A stretch of DNA of 64,000 nucleotides from NCBI RefSeq assembly GCF_038148855.1, contig NZ_JBBVGR010000004.1:62001-126000 (forward strand). The letters are read 5' to 3'. This document shows positions 25,391-34,780 of the stretch, one piece after another. The position numbers and the translations under genes were made by a program. The first letter of the stretch is position 1, and every line of letters begins with the position of its first letter. The stretch is from Phycobacter sedimenti (GTDB lineage: Bacteria > Pseudomonadota > Alphaproteobacteria > Rhodobacterales > Rhodobacteraceae). The notes beneath the pieces are model-generated. The model was not told the DNA's origin and did no database searches. It worked only from the letters and a program-made list of their open reading frames with translations.

Positions 25391-26074
25391 ATGGTCGAAT
25401 GGATCACATCAGACAGGCTGGTCGGCTATGACGAGGCGACCGCATTCATGGAAGAGCGCGCCGCCGCAATCGCTGCTGGGACCGCAAAAGAATGCATCTG
25501 GCTACTGGAGCACCCGCCGCTCTATACGGCCGGGACCTCGGCCAAGCCCGAGGATTTGACAGACCCGGATCGTTTCCCGGTTTACCCGTCAAAGCGGGGC
25601 GGACAGTTCACCTATCACGGACCGGGCCAGCGCGTTGTTTATGTGATGCTGGATGTGGGCAAACGGGGTCATGACGTGCGCCGGTTCGTGCAACAGCTTG
25701 AGGACTGGGTGATCCGGGCTTTGGCAGAGTTCAACCTGACCGGCCATATTCGATGCGGACGTGTCGGGGTCTGGGTTGAGCGGCCAGACAAGCCGCTGAC
25801 CGCCAGCGGGCACATGGCAGAGGACAAGATTGCGGCCATTGGCATCCGTCTGCGCAAGTGGGTCAGTTTTCACGGCATTTCGATCAACGTCGAGCCGGAC
25901 CTTGAGCATTTTGACGGGATCGTGCCCTGCGGCATAACAGAATATGGCGTTACCAGCCTCGTGGACATGGGGCTGCCCGTCGCCATGGCAGATGTCGATG
26001 TGGCGCTCAAGCGCTGCTTTGATCAGGTATTCGGGCCGGAAGCGGCTGACGCCTCCTTTTGCCCGTCGGGCTGA
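25391..26074 (+). CDS. lipB: Octanoyl-[acyl-carrier-protein]:protein N-octanoyltransferase
   Basis: LipB transfers octanoyl from ACP to lipoyl domains of the oxo-acid dehydrogenases and the glycine cleavage system. The 227-residue protein has the catalytic Lys146 (HMAEDKIAAIGIR) and Cys180 (GIVPCGI), plus RGGQFTYHGPGQ at 69-80. CGGAGG precedes the ATG. Its final 52 bases overlap the convergent gene 26023-27789. Confidence 0.97.
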   Translation: MVEWITSDRLVGYDEATAFMEERAAAIAAGTAKECIWLLEHPPLYTAGTSAKPEDLTDPDRFPVYPSKRGGQFTYHGPGQRVVYVMLDVGKRGHDVRRFVQQLEDWVIRALAEFNLTGHIRCGRVGVWVERPDKPLTASGHMAEDKIAAIGIRLRKWVSFHGISINVEPDLEHFDGIVPCGITEYGVTSLVDMGLPVAMADVDVALKRCFDQVFGPEAADASFCPSG

Positions 26075-27789
26075 GCCGTCAGGTTTGCCAAATCCTGCAA
26101 TGCCGCAAGAATAAGCTCAGGACGGGTGTACAGCAGGGTTCCGTCAGAGCCTTCACACAATCGATACTGCACATTTTGCCCTGTTCCAAAGACCGGACGG
26201 CCTGCGCCTGCACCAGGTTCCTCTCTGCCGCAAAGATAGACCACGGGATCTGCCCCTGTCCGACCAGCCACCATCGGCCACCAGTCGCGCATGACCAGAT
26301 CGATATCGGCGATGAAACCCGCACCGCCCTGCTTCATGGCAAAGTCGTGGCTGTGGCGTAGCAGCGGCGCAAGGTTCATATTGGCCACCACGCCCGCATC
26401 GAGGCGTCCTGACGTTGATTGTCGGGTCAATAGAACTTCTACCCCCTTTCTGCGCACACTGCGCGACCAGCTGCGCATGAGCAGAGGCAACAGAGGACGC
26501 GCAAGAGACGAGCAAAGGGCAAAGGCCCGTTGATACCCCTGTAGCGTTGCAAAATCCCCGATAGTCTTCATCCGCCCCGAGGGAGACACCGCAACAATCC
26601 CCCCAACCCGATTGCGCCAGCGCTTGGCCACTGCGTGCGCGAAGACCACACCTCCTCTATGCGCCAAAAGGATCGGACGTTGTATCTCTTCCCGGTCCAA
26701 AAGCACACCGATCTGCTCGCTGAACACCTCCAGGTGGCGATCTTGTTTCGGCACCGGCCCGGACGCCCCATACCCGTTGCGCAACGGAACATAGACCCGA
26801 AACCCCAAACGCCGAAAATGCGGCTGAAGGCGCATGATACCGGCCACACAATCCAGCAGCCCATGCATGAAAATCACCGACTTGCCAGTTTCCGCCCCCA
26901 ACCGCAGATACTGAAGCCGCGTGCCGTTCGAACAAAGGATGGTGCTCGAAGTCGGCATCCTGTCGCCGGAAGCAATCGCCATATCCGAAGCCTGCTCTTT
27001 GATGAGCAAGGCCGCCAGACGGATCAATTCTGCCCCACCCGGCGCACCCGCCTTGGCAATCGCGCCAGTCGCCGCCTCCCCGAGCGGGCCTTGGAAATAC
27101 GCTTCGCCACCCTGCAAAAGACCCGCAAGGGCATCTGACTGCTGATCGTCCAGACAAAAGCCCTTTGCCAGATATGGGATCGCTCCATGAAAGAAGGGGA
27201 TGTCCAGCGCCTCGACCATCACAAGGGCAGGCTCCGCTACGACAGAGCCTCCCGAAATGGGCCTGCACAACAGCATCATCCCCGGCTGCCGCGTCTTCAA
27301 AACGAAGAAATCATCCCAAGAGAACCGCCCGGAGCGCAGGCGATCCATGAAACGTTCCCAGGCCCTGCGATTGGGCAGGGTATCGGCATCGAAGGTCTTC
27401 AAAACATCCTGCGGCAAAACACCGATGTCTTGCCGCGCCCGACGCGAACACCGCAAGGCGCGCCCCGACGACGTGGTGACAACCCATACGCCCCCGCCGT
27501 CCTCATACACATAGGCAGGATCCGGGCATCGGCGTTTCACCCACCGATCTCTTAGGATTTCAAAAGCCTTGGAGAAGTGAAAAGAGAACTGCGGAGAAAC
27601 CCGCGCTGGATTGCAGCTCCGGGCAGGAGAACCCTCGGTGTCTTTTTGCTCTTCAAGCCGATACTGGGAAAACCGGTCATAACACTGTGGCTGAATAACC
27701 GTTTCGTAGATCGCGGAGATGATTTGTACCTGCGACGGGCCTCCTGATACCCCAGCAGAGTTGTCATAGATGTTCGCTTTCACTCGCAT
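26023..27789 (-). CDS. PAS / vestigial LuxR / alpha-beta-hydrolase fusion with both active centres degraded
   Basis: A 588-residue protein. The N-terminus (IISAIYETVIQPQCYDRF) matches PAS-type sensors that sit before LuxR HTH domains. Near residues 220-285 is the outline of a LuxR domain (FCLDDQQSDALAGLLQGG, then KAGAPGGAELIRLAALL), but the recognition-helix part is shortened and scrambled. From about 300 an alpha/beta hydrolase follows (LQYLRLG, VIFMHGLLDCV, LRNGYGASG). The nucleophile elbow reads AHRGG, so Arg (near 378) replaces the catalytic Ser. The start is the ATG at 27789, with a GTG at 27795 as the alternative. It overlaps lipB by 52 bases tail to tail. Confidence 0.8.
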   Translation of the reverse strand: MRVKANIYDNSAGVSGGPSQVQIISAIYETVIQPQCYDRFSQYRLEEQKDTEGSPARSCNPARVSPQFSFHFSKAFEILRDRWVKRRCPDPAYVYEDGGGVWVVTTSSGRALRCSRRARQDIGVLPQDVLKTFDADTLPNRRAWERFMDRLRSGRFSWDDFFVLKTRQPGMMLLCRPISGGSVVAEPALVMVEALDIPFFHGAIPYLAKGFCLDDQQSDALAGLLQGGEAYFQGPLGEAATGAIAKAGAPGGAELIRLAALLIKEQASDMAIASGDRMPTSSTILCSNGTRLQYLRLGAETGKSVIFMHGLLDCVAGIMRLQPHFRRLGFRVYVPLRNGYGASGPVPKQDRHLEVFSEQIGVLLDREEIQRPILLAHRGGVVFAHAVAKRWRNRVGGIVAVSPSGRMKTIGDFATLQGYQRAFALCSSLARPLLPLLMRSWSRSVRRKGVEVLLTRQSTSGRLDAGVVANMNLAPLLRHSHDFAMKQGGAGFIADIDLVMRDWWPMVAGRTGADPVVYLCGREEPGAGAGRPVFGTGQNVQYRLCEGSDGTLLYTRPELILAALQDLANLTAQPDGQKEASAASGPNT

Positions 27790-28463
27790 CCCCACTACGC
27801 GTAACTACTGCTTCACTGCGACAGACTGCCTGCACAGCCAAATGACGCACCTCAATCCGTCTTTCTCGCCCCTTCTGCTCTTGCGGGCAGCTCCGAATGA
27901 ATCGAATGCAGAGAAATCAGACCAGCGTGCGACCCCGGAAGAACACCACAGATACCTGTCACTTGAAACGAGACGGCCGAACACCGTCCCAAATTGGAAA
28001 AAATGCATCATGCCCCAGCGGGCCGAATGCTGAGACTTTTATCAATCTCGTCTCATTTTTCAACTTAATTCAGGCGACCGCGACACAGGTCCGCGCACGC
28101 ATAGCCTGTGCAGGCTTTCCTGGGTCACGACCAATGGTCGGCAGATGACATTTGCGGCGCGTGCGATGGCCATGAGCGCAGCGGTGGCTGGCTGAGGTCG
28201 ACCAGCGCATCCGAGGAGTTGCGTCGTTTTCGCGCCCTATGCAACTTGACGGCCCGCAGCGCGCCCCACCACAGTCACTGCCTCACCTGTCGCAGCAGGG
28301 TGACCACCGCCTCGCCTCGCGATCCTCCGCGAATCTCGGACATGTCGGCCAAATTCCACCGGCGCGCGGCCCGGACGATTTAGGCAGAGCGGCACGGCAG
28401 GGCTTGCCAAAAGGAGGCCGCCTTGCGCATACCGAAAGAGCAGTATCAGCAGGAGAACAGGAC
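27790..28463. other. Long intergenic stretch upstream of mtnP
   Basis: This stretch of about 670 bases has an AT-rich left part and a GC-rich right part from about 28070. Short open frames exist on both strands, but none has a ribosome site plus a plausible protein. No tRNA or known riboswitch pattern was recognised. Confidence 0.5.
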
Positions 28464-29345
28464 GTGACCAAGGACACCATGATTGCCGTGATCGGCGGCT
28501 CGGGCATCTACGATATCGACGGGCTGGACGGCGCCGAATGGGTCACGGTCGACACCCCATGGGGTGCTCCCTCGGACCAGATCCTGACAGGCGCGCTGGA
28601 CGGGGTCAAAATGGCCTTCCTGCCCCGGCATGGACGCGGCCATGTGCACTCGCCGACCGAGGTACCCTATCGCGCCAATATCGATGCCCTGAAACGCCTT
28701 GGCGTGACCGATATCTTTTCCGTCTCTGCCTGCGGATCCTTCCGTGAGGAAATGGCTCCCGGCGATTTCGTCATCGTGGACCAGTTCATCGACCGCACCT
28801 TTGCCCGCGAAAAGTCCTTCTTTGGTACGGGCTGCGTTGCCCATGTCAGCGTCGCTCATCCCACCTGCGACCGCCTGAGCGACGCGGCAGAGGCTGCTGC
28901 ACGCGATGCGGGCATCAAGGTGCACCGCGGCGGAACATACCTTTGCATGGAGGGGCCGCAGTTCTCCTCGGTTGCGGAATCCAAGATGTACCGCGAAAGC
29001 TGGGGCTGCGATGTGATCGGCATGACCAACATGCCCGAGGCCAAACTCGCCCGCGAGGCAGAGCTGTGCTACGCCTCCATCGCCATGGTGACCGACTATG
29101 ACAGCTGGCACCCGGATCATGGCGCCGTGGACATCACTGCCATTCTGGCAACTTTGCAGGGCAACTCCAACAATGGGCGCGAGCTTGTGCGTCGCCTGCC
29201 CGGCATCCTCGGCACCGACCGCGCGCCCTGCCCGCACGGCTGTGATCGCGCGCTGGAATACGCCATCATGACCGCGCCCGAGAAACGTGATCCCGCGCTT
29301 CTGGCGAAACTGGATGCCGTCGCCGGGCGCGTTCTGAACGCCTGA
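28464..29345 (+). CDS. mtnP: S-methyl-5'-thioadenosine phosphorylase
   Basis: A 293-residue phosphorylase that splits methylthioadenosine into adenine and methylthioribose-1-phosphate. Family motifs are AVIGGSGIYDI at the N-terminus, FLPRHGRGH with the phosphate-binding RHG, and CMEGPQFSS in the middle. The GTG at 28464 is chosen because AGGAG lies eight bases upstream. An ATG five codons later is possible. The adenine produced is used by apt, two genes' distance downstream on the same strand. Confidence 0.95.
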   Translation: MTKDTMIAVIGGSGIYDIDGLDGAEWVTVDTPWGAPSDQILTGALDGVKMAFLPRHGRGHVHSPTEVPYRANIDALKRLGVTDIFSVSACGSFREEMAPGDFVIVDQFIDRTFAREKSFFGTGCVAHVSVAHPTCDRLSDAAEAAARDAGIKVHRGGTYLCMEGPQFSSVAESKMYRESWGCDVIGMTNMPEAKLAREAELCYASIAMVTDYDSWHPDHGAVDITAILATLQGNSNNGRELVRRLPGILGTDRAPCPHGCDRALEYAIMTAPEKRDPALLAKLDAVAGRVLNA

Positions 29346-29346
29346 T

Positions 29347-29380
29347 CCCGGGATCCAGATCACACAGCCCGGGTATTTTT
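29347..29380 (+). terminator. Possible terminator after mtnP
   Basis: CCCGGG (29347-29352) pairs with CCCGGG (29368-29373) and is followed by TATTTTT. The stem is short and the loop 15 bases, so this is a weak call. The remaining 300 bases up to apt hold no gene or further feature that I can recognise. Confidence 0.4.
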
Positions 29381-29678
29381 CTGGCTCTTGGGACCTGGAC
29401 GCCCTGTCCGACCGGATCCGGGGGATCGCTTGTCGATCCCTGTCTTGTGGTCCTGCGGGTCACGGGCCAAGCGCGCGCTCCGGGGTCGAAGGATGACCAT
29501 AGCAATCCCGCTTGACGTTGCTCTTTTGGGGGGCTGCGCCCTGATATCCGGTCCGTGATCCAAGGTTTTTCTTGCATGGGTGGCACGCTTCGGCCAAACC
29601 CCGGAGCGGCCCTGATGCCCTTTGTCGGTCCGGGAGCCAAGACCACACGTCAATCGTTCCCGCAAGCAGGAGCCCTCC

Positions 29679-30218
29679 ATGCCCAAGAAGACCGCCGTCA
29701 AGGACTACATCCGCACCATCGTCGATTTCCCGCACGAGGGGATCATGTTCCGCGATGTAACCACGCTCTTTGCCGACCCGCGCGGCTTTCGCATGGCGAT
29801 CGATCAGATGCTCCACCCCTATGCAGGCGAGCGGATCGACAAGGTGGTCGGCCTTGAAGCACGTGGTTTCATCCTGGGCGGCGCAATCGCCCACCAGCTG
29901 AGCGTCGGCTTCGTGCCGATCCGCAAGAAGGGCAAACTGCCCGGCACCACCATCAGTGAAGAGTACCAGCTGGAATATGGAGAGGCTATCGTCGAAATCC
30001 ACGACGACGCCATCCAGCCCGGTGAAAAGGTGCTGGTGGTTGATGATCTTCTGGCGACAGGCGGCACCGCTGGCGCCGGAATCAAGCTGATCGAGCGACT
30101 TGGCGGCGAGATCGTCTCCTGCTGTTTCATCGTCGATCTGCCCGATCTGGGCGGGCGCAAGCGGCTCGAGGATATGGGCATGGATGTCCACGTCCTTTGC
30201 GAATTCGAGGGCGAATAG
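29679..30218 (+). CDS. apt: Adenine phosphoribosyltransferase
   Basis: Apt joins adenine and PRPP to AMP in purine salvage. The 179-residue protein has the N-terminal FPHEGIMFRDVTTLFADP and the PRPP loop VLVVDDLLATGGTA near residues 120-133. CAGGAG precedes the ATG at 29679. An upstream in-frame start is ignored because it lacks a site. It lies close to mtnP, which releases adenine, so the pair recycles methylthioadenosine. Confidence 0.97.
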   Translation: MPKKTAVKDYIRTIVDFPHEGIMFRDVTTLFADPRGFRMAIDQMLHPYAGERIDKVVGLEARGFILGGAIAHQLSVGFVPIRKKGKLPGTTISEEYQLEYGEAIVEIHDDAIQPGEKVLVVDDLLATGGTAGAGIKLIERLGGEIVSCCFIVDLPDLGGRKRLEDMGMDVHVLCEFEGE

Positions 30219-30287
30219 CACCCCGGATCAGCCGCTCCGATAACAGGATCATCACACTGTAATCACATAGTGTTTACTGGAAACCCA

Positions 30288-30320
30288 AAGGTCGCCGAGC
30301 TTAGCTCTGGCGGCCTTTTT
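30288..30320 (+). terminator. Rho-independent terminator after apt
   Basis: AAGGTCGCC (30288-30296) pairs with GGCGGCCTT (30309-30317), including one G-U pair, and runs into TTTTT ending at 30320. It lies about 70 bases after the apt stop. Confidence 0.75.
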
Positions 30321-30428
30321 GTCAAAGCCCGACCAGCTGAAATCCGCCACATCTGCAACAAGACCTCTGCCGTAGTCCAATCGATGCCTTTGAGGGCGTC
30401 TTGCAATCGAAACAGAGAGGAAACCCAG

Positions 30429-30908
30429 ATGTTCCGCAAGATGATGACGACAACCGCAGCGACACTCTTCATGGCCGGTGCGGCTTTCGCCGGCGGTCAT
30501 TCCAAGGATATCGTCGACACCGCCGTCGGCGCCGGAGACTTCACCACGCTGGTCGCAGCCGTTCAGGCGGCAGGCCTCGTGGTCACCCTGAAGGGCGAAG
30601 GCCCCTTCACCGTGTTCGCGCCCACTGACGCCGCCTTTGCCGCCCTGCCCGAAGGGACTGTCGAGGAGCTGCTGAAGCCTGAAAACAAGGACCAGCTGAT
30701 TGCTATCCTCACCTACCACGTCGTACCGGGCAAGGTCATGTCCACCGACCTGAGCGATGACATGAGCGCGACCACCGTTCAGGGCGGCAACATCATGATC
30801 GATCTGGACAACGGGGTCATGATCAATGACGCCAGCGTCGTCACCGCCGATATCGAAGCAGACAACGGCGTGATCCATGTGATCGACAAGGTGATCCTGC
30901 CCAAGTAA
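30429..30908 (+). CDS. Secreted fasciclin (FAS1) domain protein
   Basis: A 159-residue protein with a Sec signal ending in AGAAFA near residue 21, followed by one complete FAS1 domain. The family H1 and H2 motifs are visible as FTVFAPTDAAFAALP and the ending VIHVIDKVILP. AGAGGAAA precedes the ATG at 30429. Bacterial FAS1 proteins act in surface adhesion, but the partner is unknown. It is monocistronic, behind the apt terminator. Confidence 0.93.
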   Translation: MFRKMMTTTAATLFMAGAAFAGGHSKDIVDTAVGAGDFTTLVAAVQAAGLVVTLKGEGPFTVFAPTDAAFAALPEGTVEELLKPENKDQLIAILTYHVVPGKVMSTDLSDDMSATTVQGGNIMIDLDNGVMINDASVVTADIEADNGVIHVIDKVILPK

Positions 30909-30984
30909 GCCCTGACAAACCTGCGCCGGGCACTGTCCGGCGAATTCTGTTGCAGGCCGTCGGCACGCGCCCTAGCGTGCCGAC

Positions 30985-32211
30985 ATGACCACGTCCGATA
31001 TCCTTGACAGCCGCTATTCCTGGCTCCGCCTGCTGGTAACGCTCGCCATTGCAACGGTGGCCAACGTGGGCATGTGGGCGATCATCGTGATCATGCCCGC
31101 GGTTGAGGCGGAGTTTGGCGCCGGACGCGCCGAATCCTCGATGCCCTATACCCTGACCATGGTGGGCTTTGCCCTTGGCAACCTGCTGATCGGGCGGCTC
31201 GTTGACCGCTTCGGCATCACGCTTGCCCTCATTGGCGCGGTTGTGGCGACGGTATCGGGCTATGTCCTGTCCACTCTTGCTCCGACCATGGTGGTGCTGT
31301 CTCTCACACACCTGCTGCTTGGTCTTGGTACAGCTGCAGGCTTTGGCCCGCTCATTGCAGACATCTCGCACTGGTTCCTGCGGCGACGCGGGATTGCAGT
31401 CGCGCTGGTGGCCAGCGGCAATTACCTCTCAGGCGCCATCTGGCCAACTCTACTGGCCGACGTCTTGGAGACCGGCGGCTGGCGTATGGTCTATTACGCC
31501 CTGGCCGCAGTCACTGTCATCGTGGTGATTCCTCTCGCACTGATGCTGCGCCGCCGTGTCCCGGCTGAGGCCTATGCCGCTTCAGATGCGGCCTCGGCGC
31601 TCAAGGCCCGCAGCGTCGGCCTGTCACCACGCGCGCTGCAATGGCTCCTGGGGCTTGCCGGGATCGGCTGCTGTGTGGCCATGTCGATGCCCCAGGTACA
31701 TATCGTCGCCTATTGCGTCGGGCTTGGCTACGGCCCGGCGGTGGGAGCCGAAATGCTGTCCCTGATGCTTTTGGGCGGTGTGGTCAGCCGGATCATCTCA
31801 GGGCTCGCCGCCGATCGGCTGGGGGGCGTGATGATCCTTCTGATCGGATCGGTTCTGCAGTGCATCGCGCTGTTCTTCTACCTGCCTTTCGACGGCATGG
31901 TTCCGCTTTACCTGGTGAGCGCGCTGTTCGGCCTTGCCCAGGGCGGGATCGTGCCAAGCTACGCTCTGGTGGTGCGCGAATACATGCCCCCGAAAGAGGC
32001 CGGGGCCCGCGTCGGTTTCGTGATGATGATGACCATCCTTGGCATGGCGCTAGGGGGCTGGATGTCGGGCTGGATCTATGATGTGACCGGCAGCTATCAG
32101 ATGGCCTTTATCAATGGCATCATCTGGAACGGGCTCAACATCCTGATCATCGGTCTGCTTTTGATGCGCAGCCGCCCACGTCGCCCTTCGGCCGCAGCAA
32201 GCGCCATCTGA
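30985..32211 (+). CDS. MFS transporter
   Basis: A 408-residue, 12-helix major facilitator of the monocarboxylate/oxalate-like group. The loop 2-3 motif appears as GRLVDRFGITLALI, and the matching repeat in the second half is GLAADRLGGVMILL. RRRGIAVALVASGNYLSGAIWP in helix 4-5 is typical of the OFA/MCT-like subfamily, which carries small carboxylates. The cargo is not determinable. The nearby convergent glycolate/lactate-type oxidase could share its substrate. Confidence 0.9.
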   Translation: MTTSDILDSRYSWLRLLVTLAIATVANVGMWAIIVIMPAVEAEFGAGRAESSMPYTLTMVGFALGNLLIGRLVDRFGITLALIGAVVATVSGYVLSTLAPTMVVLSLTHLLLGLGTAAGFGPLIADISHWFLRRRGIAVALVASGNYLSGAIWPTLLADVLETGGWRMVYYALAAVTVIVVIPLALMLRRRVPAEAYAASDAASALKARSVGLSPRALQWLLGLAGIGCCVAMSMPQVHIVAYCVGLGYGPAVGAEMLSLMLLGGVVSRIISGLAADRLGGVMILLIGSVLQCIALFFYLPFDGMVPLYLVSALFGLAQGGIVPSYALVVREYMPPKEAGARVGFVMMMTILGMALGGWMSGWIYDVTGSYQMAFINGIIWNGLNILIIGLLLMRSRPRRPSAAASAI

Positions 32212-32213
32212 AA

Positions 32214-32320
32214 CGCCCGCCGCCAAGGCAACCGGCGCACAGCGGGCAAAGCCCGCTGCCGGGCCCAAGGCCGCCAGGGGTCTGGCACAGCCGGATCAAG
32301 CGGGCGCGGGAGCGCTTGTT
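32214..32320. repeat. Dispersed hairpin-rich repeat, copy 1
   Basis: It contains the perfect hairpin AGCGGGC-AAA-GCCCGCT (32241-32257), then GGGCCCAAGGCCGCCA and GGCACAGCC, and GGCGCGGGAGCGC near 32303. These blocks recur in the copies near 34.8 and 48.5 kb. Its right end lies inside the 3' end of the GlcD-type oxidase gene and encodes the final SAPAPA residues. It also separates that gene from the convergent MFS gene, where it may terminate transcription. Confidence 0.55.
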
Positions 32321-33762
32321 TCCCGGTCGGCCTGTCGCAGAACGGCCCCTGGGTTCATGATGCCATGTGGATCCAGCGCAGTCTTTATGGCGCGCATCGC
32401 CGCCAGCTTCACGGGATCACCGTAGCGCTCCAGATCACCAGTCTTGAGACGACCAATACCGTGTTCCGCGCTGACCGATCCTTCAAACGCGTGTACGAGA
32501 TCATGCACTGTCCGCTTCACCTCATCGCGCAGGTGCTCATGGTCCTTGCGCGACTTTCCCGGCGCGGGGAAGACATTGTAGTGCAGATTTCCATCGCCAA
32601 GATGGCCAAAGCAGTTGATCCGCATGTCACCGTCGCCCAGCGATGCAATGGCCTCTCCACCGCGTGCAATGAAGTCTGGGATCGCTGAAATCGGCACCGA
32701 GATGTCATGGCTCGAAACAGAGCCGATCAGGCGGTTGGCCTCAGGGATCATTTCGCGCACGGCCCACAACTCGTCACGCTGCGCTTCAGACTGTGCAATC
32801 ACACCGTCCAGTGTCAGCTCGGCCTCCATCGCGGCCTCGAAAAGATCCGCCAGCGCTGCCTCGGGATCCAGCCCACGCGCAAGGCCCAGCTCAATCAACA
32901 CGCACCATTCCGGCGCAGTTTCAAACGGCTGGCGCACCTGAGGCAAGGTCTCGGCGAGGAAGTCCAGCCCCTGCCGGTGCATCAGCTCAAAGGCGCTGAT
33001 CCCCTCGCCCAGCGTGTCCCGCGCCAGCGACAACAGAGCGATCGCCCCCTGCGGTGATGGAACGACAAAAATGGCCGTGCCACGCCCCGCCGGAATCGGC
33101 GACAGCTTCAGCGAAGCCGCCGTGATCACCCCCAGCGTCCCCTCGGCGCCGATCAACAGGTTGCGCAGGTCGTAGCCGGTGTTGTCCTTTCGCAGACGCG
33201 AAAGTCCGTGCCAGATCTCACCGCTCGGCAGCACCGCCTCAAGGCCGAGGCACAGATCGCGCGCATTGCCATAGCGCAGCACATTCACACCGCCTGCATT
33301 GGTCGCAAGGTTCCCGCCGATCCGGGCCGAGCCTTCGGCCGCAAGAGAGAGCGGAAACAGCCTGTCCGCCGCCGCAGCAGCAGCCTGCACATCCGCCAGC
33401 ACCGCCCCCGCTTCGGCGATCAGGACGTTTTCCTCGGGATGGACAGCGCGGATCGCATTCATCTTCTCCAGCGACAGCAGAAGCGGTGCCGGACCGCCCG
33501 GCATGATCTGCCCCCCGACCAGACCGGTGCCGCCACCATATGGCACGACGGGCACACGGGCCTCGTTGGCGGCGCGGATCAGTTTGGCGACCTCTTCTGT
33601 AGTGCGCGGCAGCGCCAGAAGCCCGGCCTGCCCCTGATAGCGCCCGCGCGGCTCTTCAAGGTAGCGTGGTTCGGGCTGGCGCAATACGCCCTCGGGCAAC
33701 TGAGAGGCAAGGCGGGCGGCAAAAGCGGTATCGGCAGGGAAAAGTGTCATGTCTCCCTGCAT
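32296..33762 (-). CDS. FAD-linked oxidase, glycolate/D-lactate oxidase (GlcD) type
   Basis: A 488-residue flavoprotein. The N-terminal FAD_binding_4 domain has PVVPYGGGTGLVGGQI near residue 75. The C-terminal oxidase domain ends with the metal-binding NCFGHLGDGNLHYNVF and AEHGIGRLKTGDL. Family members oxidise D-2-hydroxy acids (glycolate, D-lactate, 2-hydroxyglutarate). Start choice is uncertain between ATG 33762 and ATG 33750. The last residues (SAPAPA) come from a dispersed repeat. It is convergent with the MFS gene. Confidence 0.92.
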   Translation of the reverse strand: MQGDMTLFPADTAFAARLASQLPEGVLRQPEPRYLEEPRGRYQGQAGLLALPRTTEEVAKLIRAANEARVPVVPYGGGTGLVGGQIMPGGPAPLLLSLEKMNAIRAVHPEENVLIAEAGAVLADVQAAAAAADRLFPLSLAAEGSARIGGNLATNAGGVNVLRYGNARDLCLGLEAVLPSGEIWHGLSRLRKDNTGYDLRNLLIGAEGTLGVITAASLKLSPIPAGRGTAIFVVPSPQGAIALLSLARDTLGEGISAFELMHRQGLDFLAETLPQVRQPFETAPEWCVLIELGLARGLDPEAALADLFEAAMEAELTLDGVIAQSEAQRDELWAVREMIPEANRLIGSVSSHDISVPISAIPDFIARGGEAIASLGDGDMRINCFGHLGDGNLHYNVFPAPGKSRKDHEHLRDEVKRTVHDLVHAFEGSVSAEHGIGRLKTGDLERYGDPVKLAAMRAIKTALDPHGIMNPGAVLRQADRETSAPAPA

Positions 33763-33792
33763 GTCCAATCGCGGCGCTCAAGGCAAGAGGAT

Positions 33793-34644
33793 CTATTCGT
33801 CCTTGCGCAGGTACGAGGGGCGCAGAACGTGAATGGTCGGGCGATCAGGCAAGGTGCGAATCGAGACTGTGATCTCCGCGTCGCCTTGCTGCACCACGTC
33901 GAACTCTGATCCAGCCTGACCGCTGATCTGATCCAAGAAGCGCTCCAGCGAATAATCCGTGAACCAGTGCATCGGCAGGATCACCGATGATCGCAGGCGA
34001 CGCAGAACCTCAACCATTTCCGGCAGGGCCAGCGTCATGCCCCCATCGACCGCCGCCATAACCACGTCCATACGACCAAGAGCCGCAAACTGCTCAGACG
34101 TCGGCATGTGGTGGAGATGGCCGAGGTGCCCGATACAAAGGCCCGCAACCTCGAAGACGAAGATCGAGTTCCCCGCGACCTCCACCCCGCCGCTGTGGGG
34201 GGACCGGATATCGGTGGAAACATTACGGATCAGCATCTCGCCCAGATCAAGGTGATGATCTATCCCCTCTCCGAAGGCGCCCCAGCCTTCCAGCACGTGG
34301 GGGATCGCAGGATCCGGATGCGCCGTCCAATGGGTTTCATGAGCGTGGTTCATGGTCACAACATCGGGTGTGAAATCGGCAGATCCGGTGAAGCCGGTGA
34401 AATCGGTCACCACATTGAGGCCGCCTTCCGTCTGGATCAGAAAGCTCGCATGCGCGAGGTAGCGGATGCGCACCGAATGTTCCGGTACAGGCGCCTGCCA
34501 GCTCGCCTTGTGCAGGTAGGCAATCCCTGGCGTTGCCTCCGCCAGAGCGATGCAGTGACTCGCCCGTCGCTCTTGCGCGGCAAGGGGCGCCGCGAAGATC
34601 ACGGTGCATAGAGCTAAGAGAAAATGACGAACCGGGAAGTGCAT
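33793..34644 (-). CDS. Exported MBL-fold (UlaG-like) metallo-hydrolase
   Basis: A 283-residue protein with a Sec signal (LLALCTVIFAAPLAAQ). The mature part is a UlaG/RomA-like metallo-beta-lactamase fold: IRYLAHASFLIQTEGGLNVV, then NHAHETHW as the metal-binding HxHxxHW-like motif, GHLGHLHHMP and a C-terminal ILPMHWF. It probably acts in the periplasm. It is 31 bases upstream of the GlcD-type oxidase gene on the same strand, so the two may be cotranscribed. Substrate unknown. Confidence 0.88.
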   Translation of the reverse strand: MHFPVRHFLLALCTVIFAAPLAAQERRASHCIALAEATPGIAYLHKASWQAPVPEHSVRIRYLAHASFLIQTEGGLNVVTDFTGFTGSADFTPDVVTMNHAHETHWTAHPDPAIPHVLEGWGAFGEGIDHHLDLGEMLIRNVSTDIRSPHSGGVEVAGNSIFVFEVAGLCIGHLGHLHHMPTSEQFAALGRMDVVMAAVDGGMTLALPEMVEVLRRLRSSVILPMHWFTDYSLERFLDQISGQAGSEFDVVQQGDAEITVSIRTLPDRPTIHVLRPSYLRKDE

Positions 34645-34780
34645 GCGGTAAGTTTAGCGCAAGAATCCCGCCTGTCAGCGGTCCCTGCGCAAAATCATCG
34701 CAATCCCTGCCTGCCCGCTTGCTGGCCCATCAAAACTGTACACAAAAAGCTGCCCACTAAAGCTCTCCCGCCCGGACCGC

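Noticed and set aside
28108..28383. Plus-strand open frame upstream of mtnP
   Set aside because: It is rich in Arg, Ser and His with no ribosome site or family, and is better explained as GC-rich intergenic sequence.
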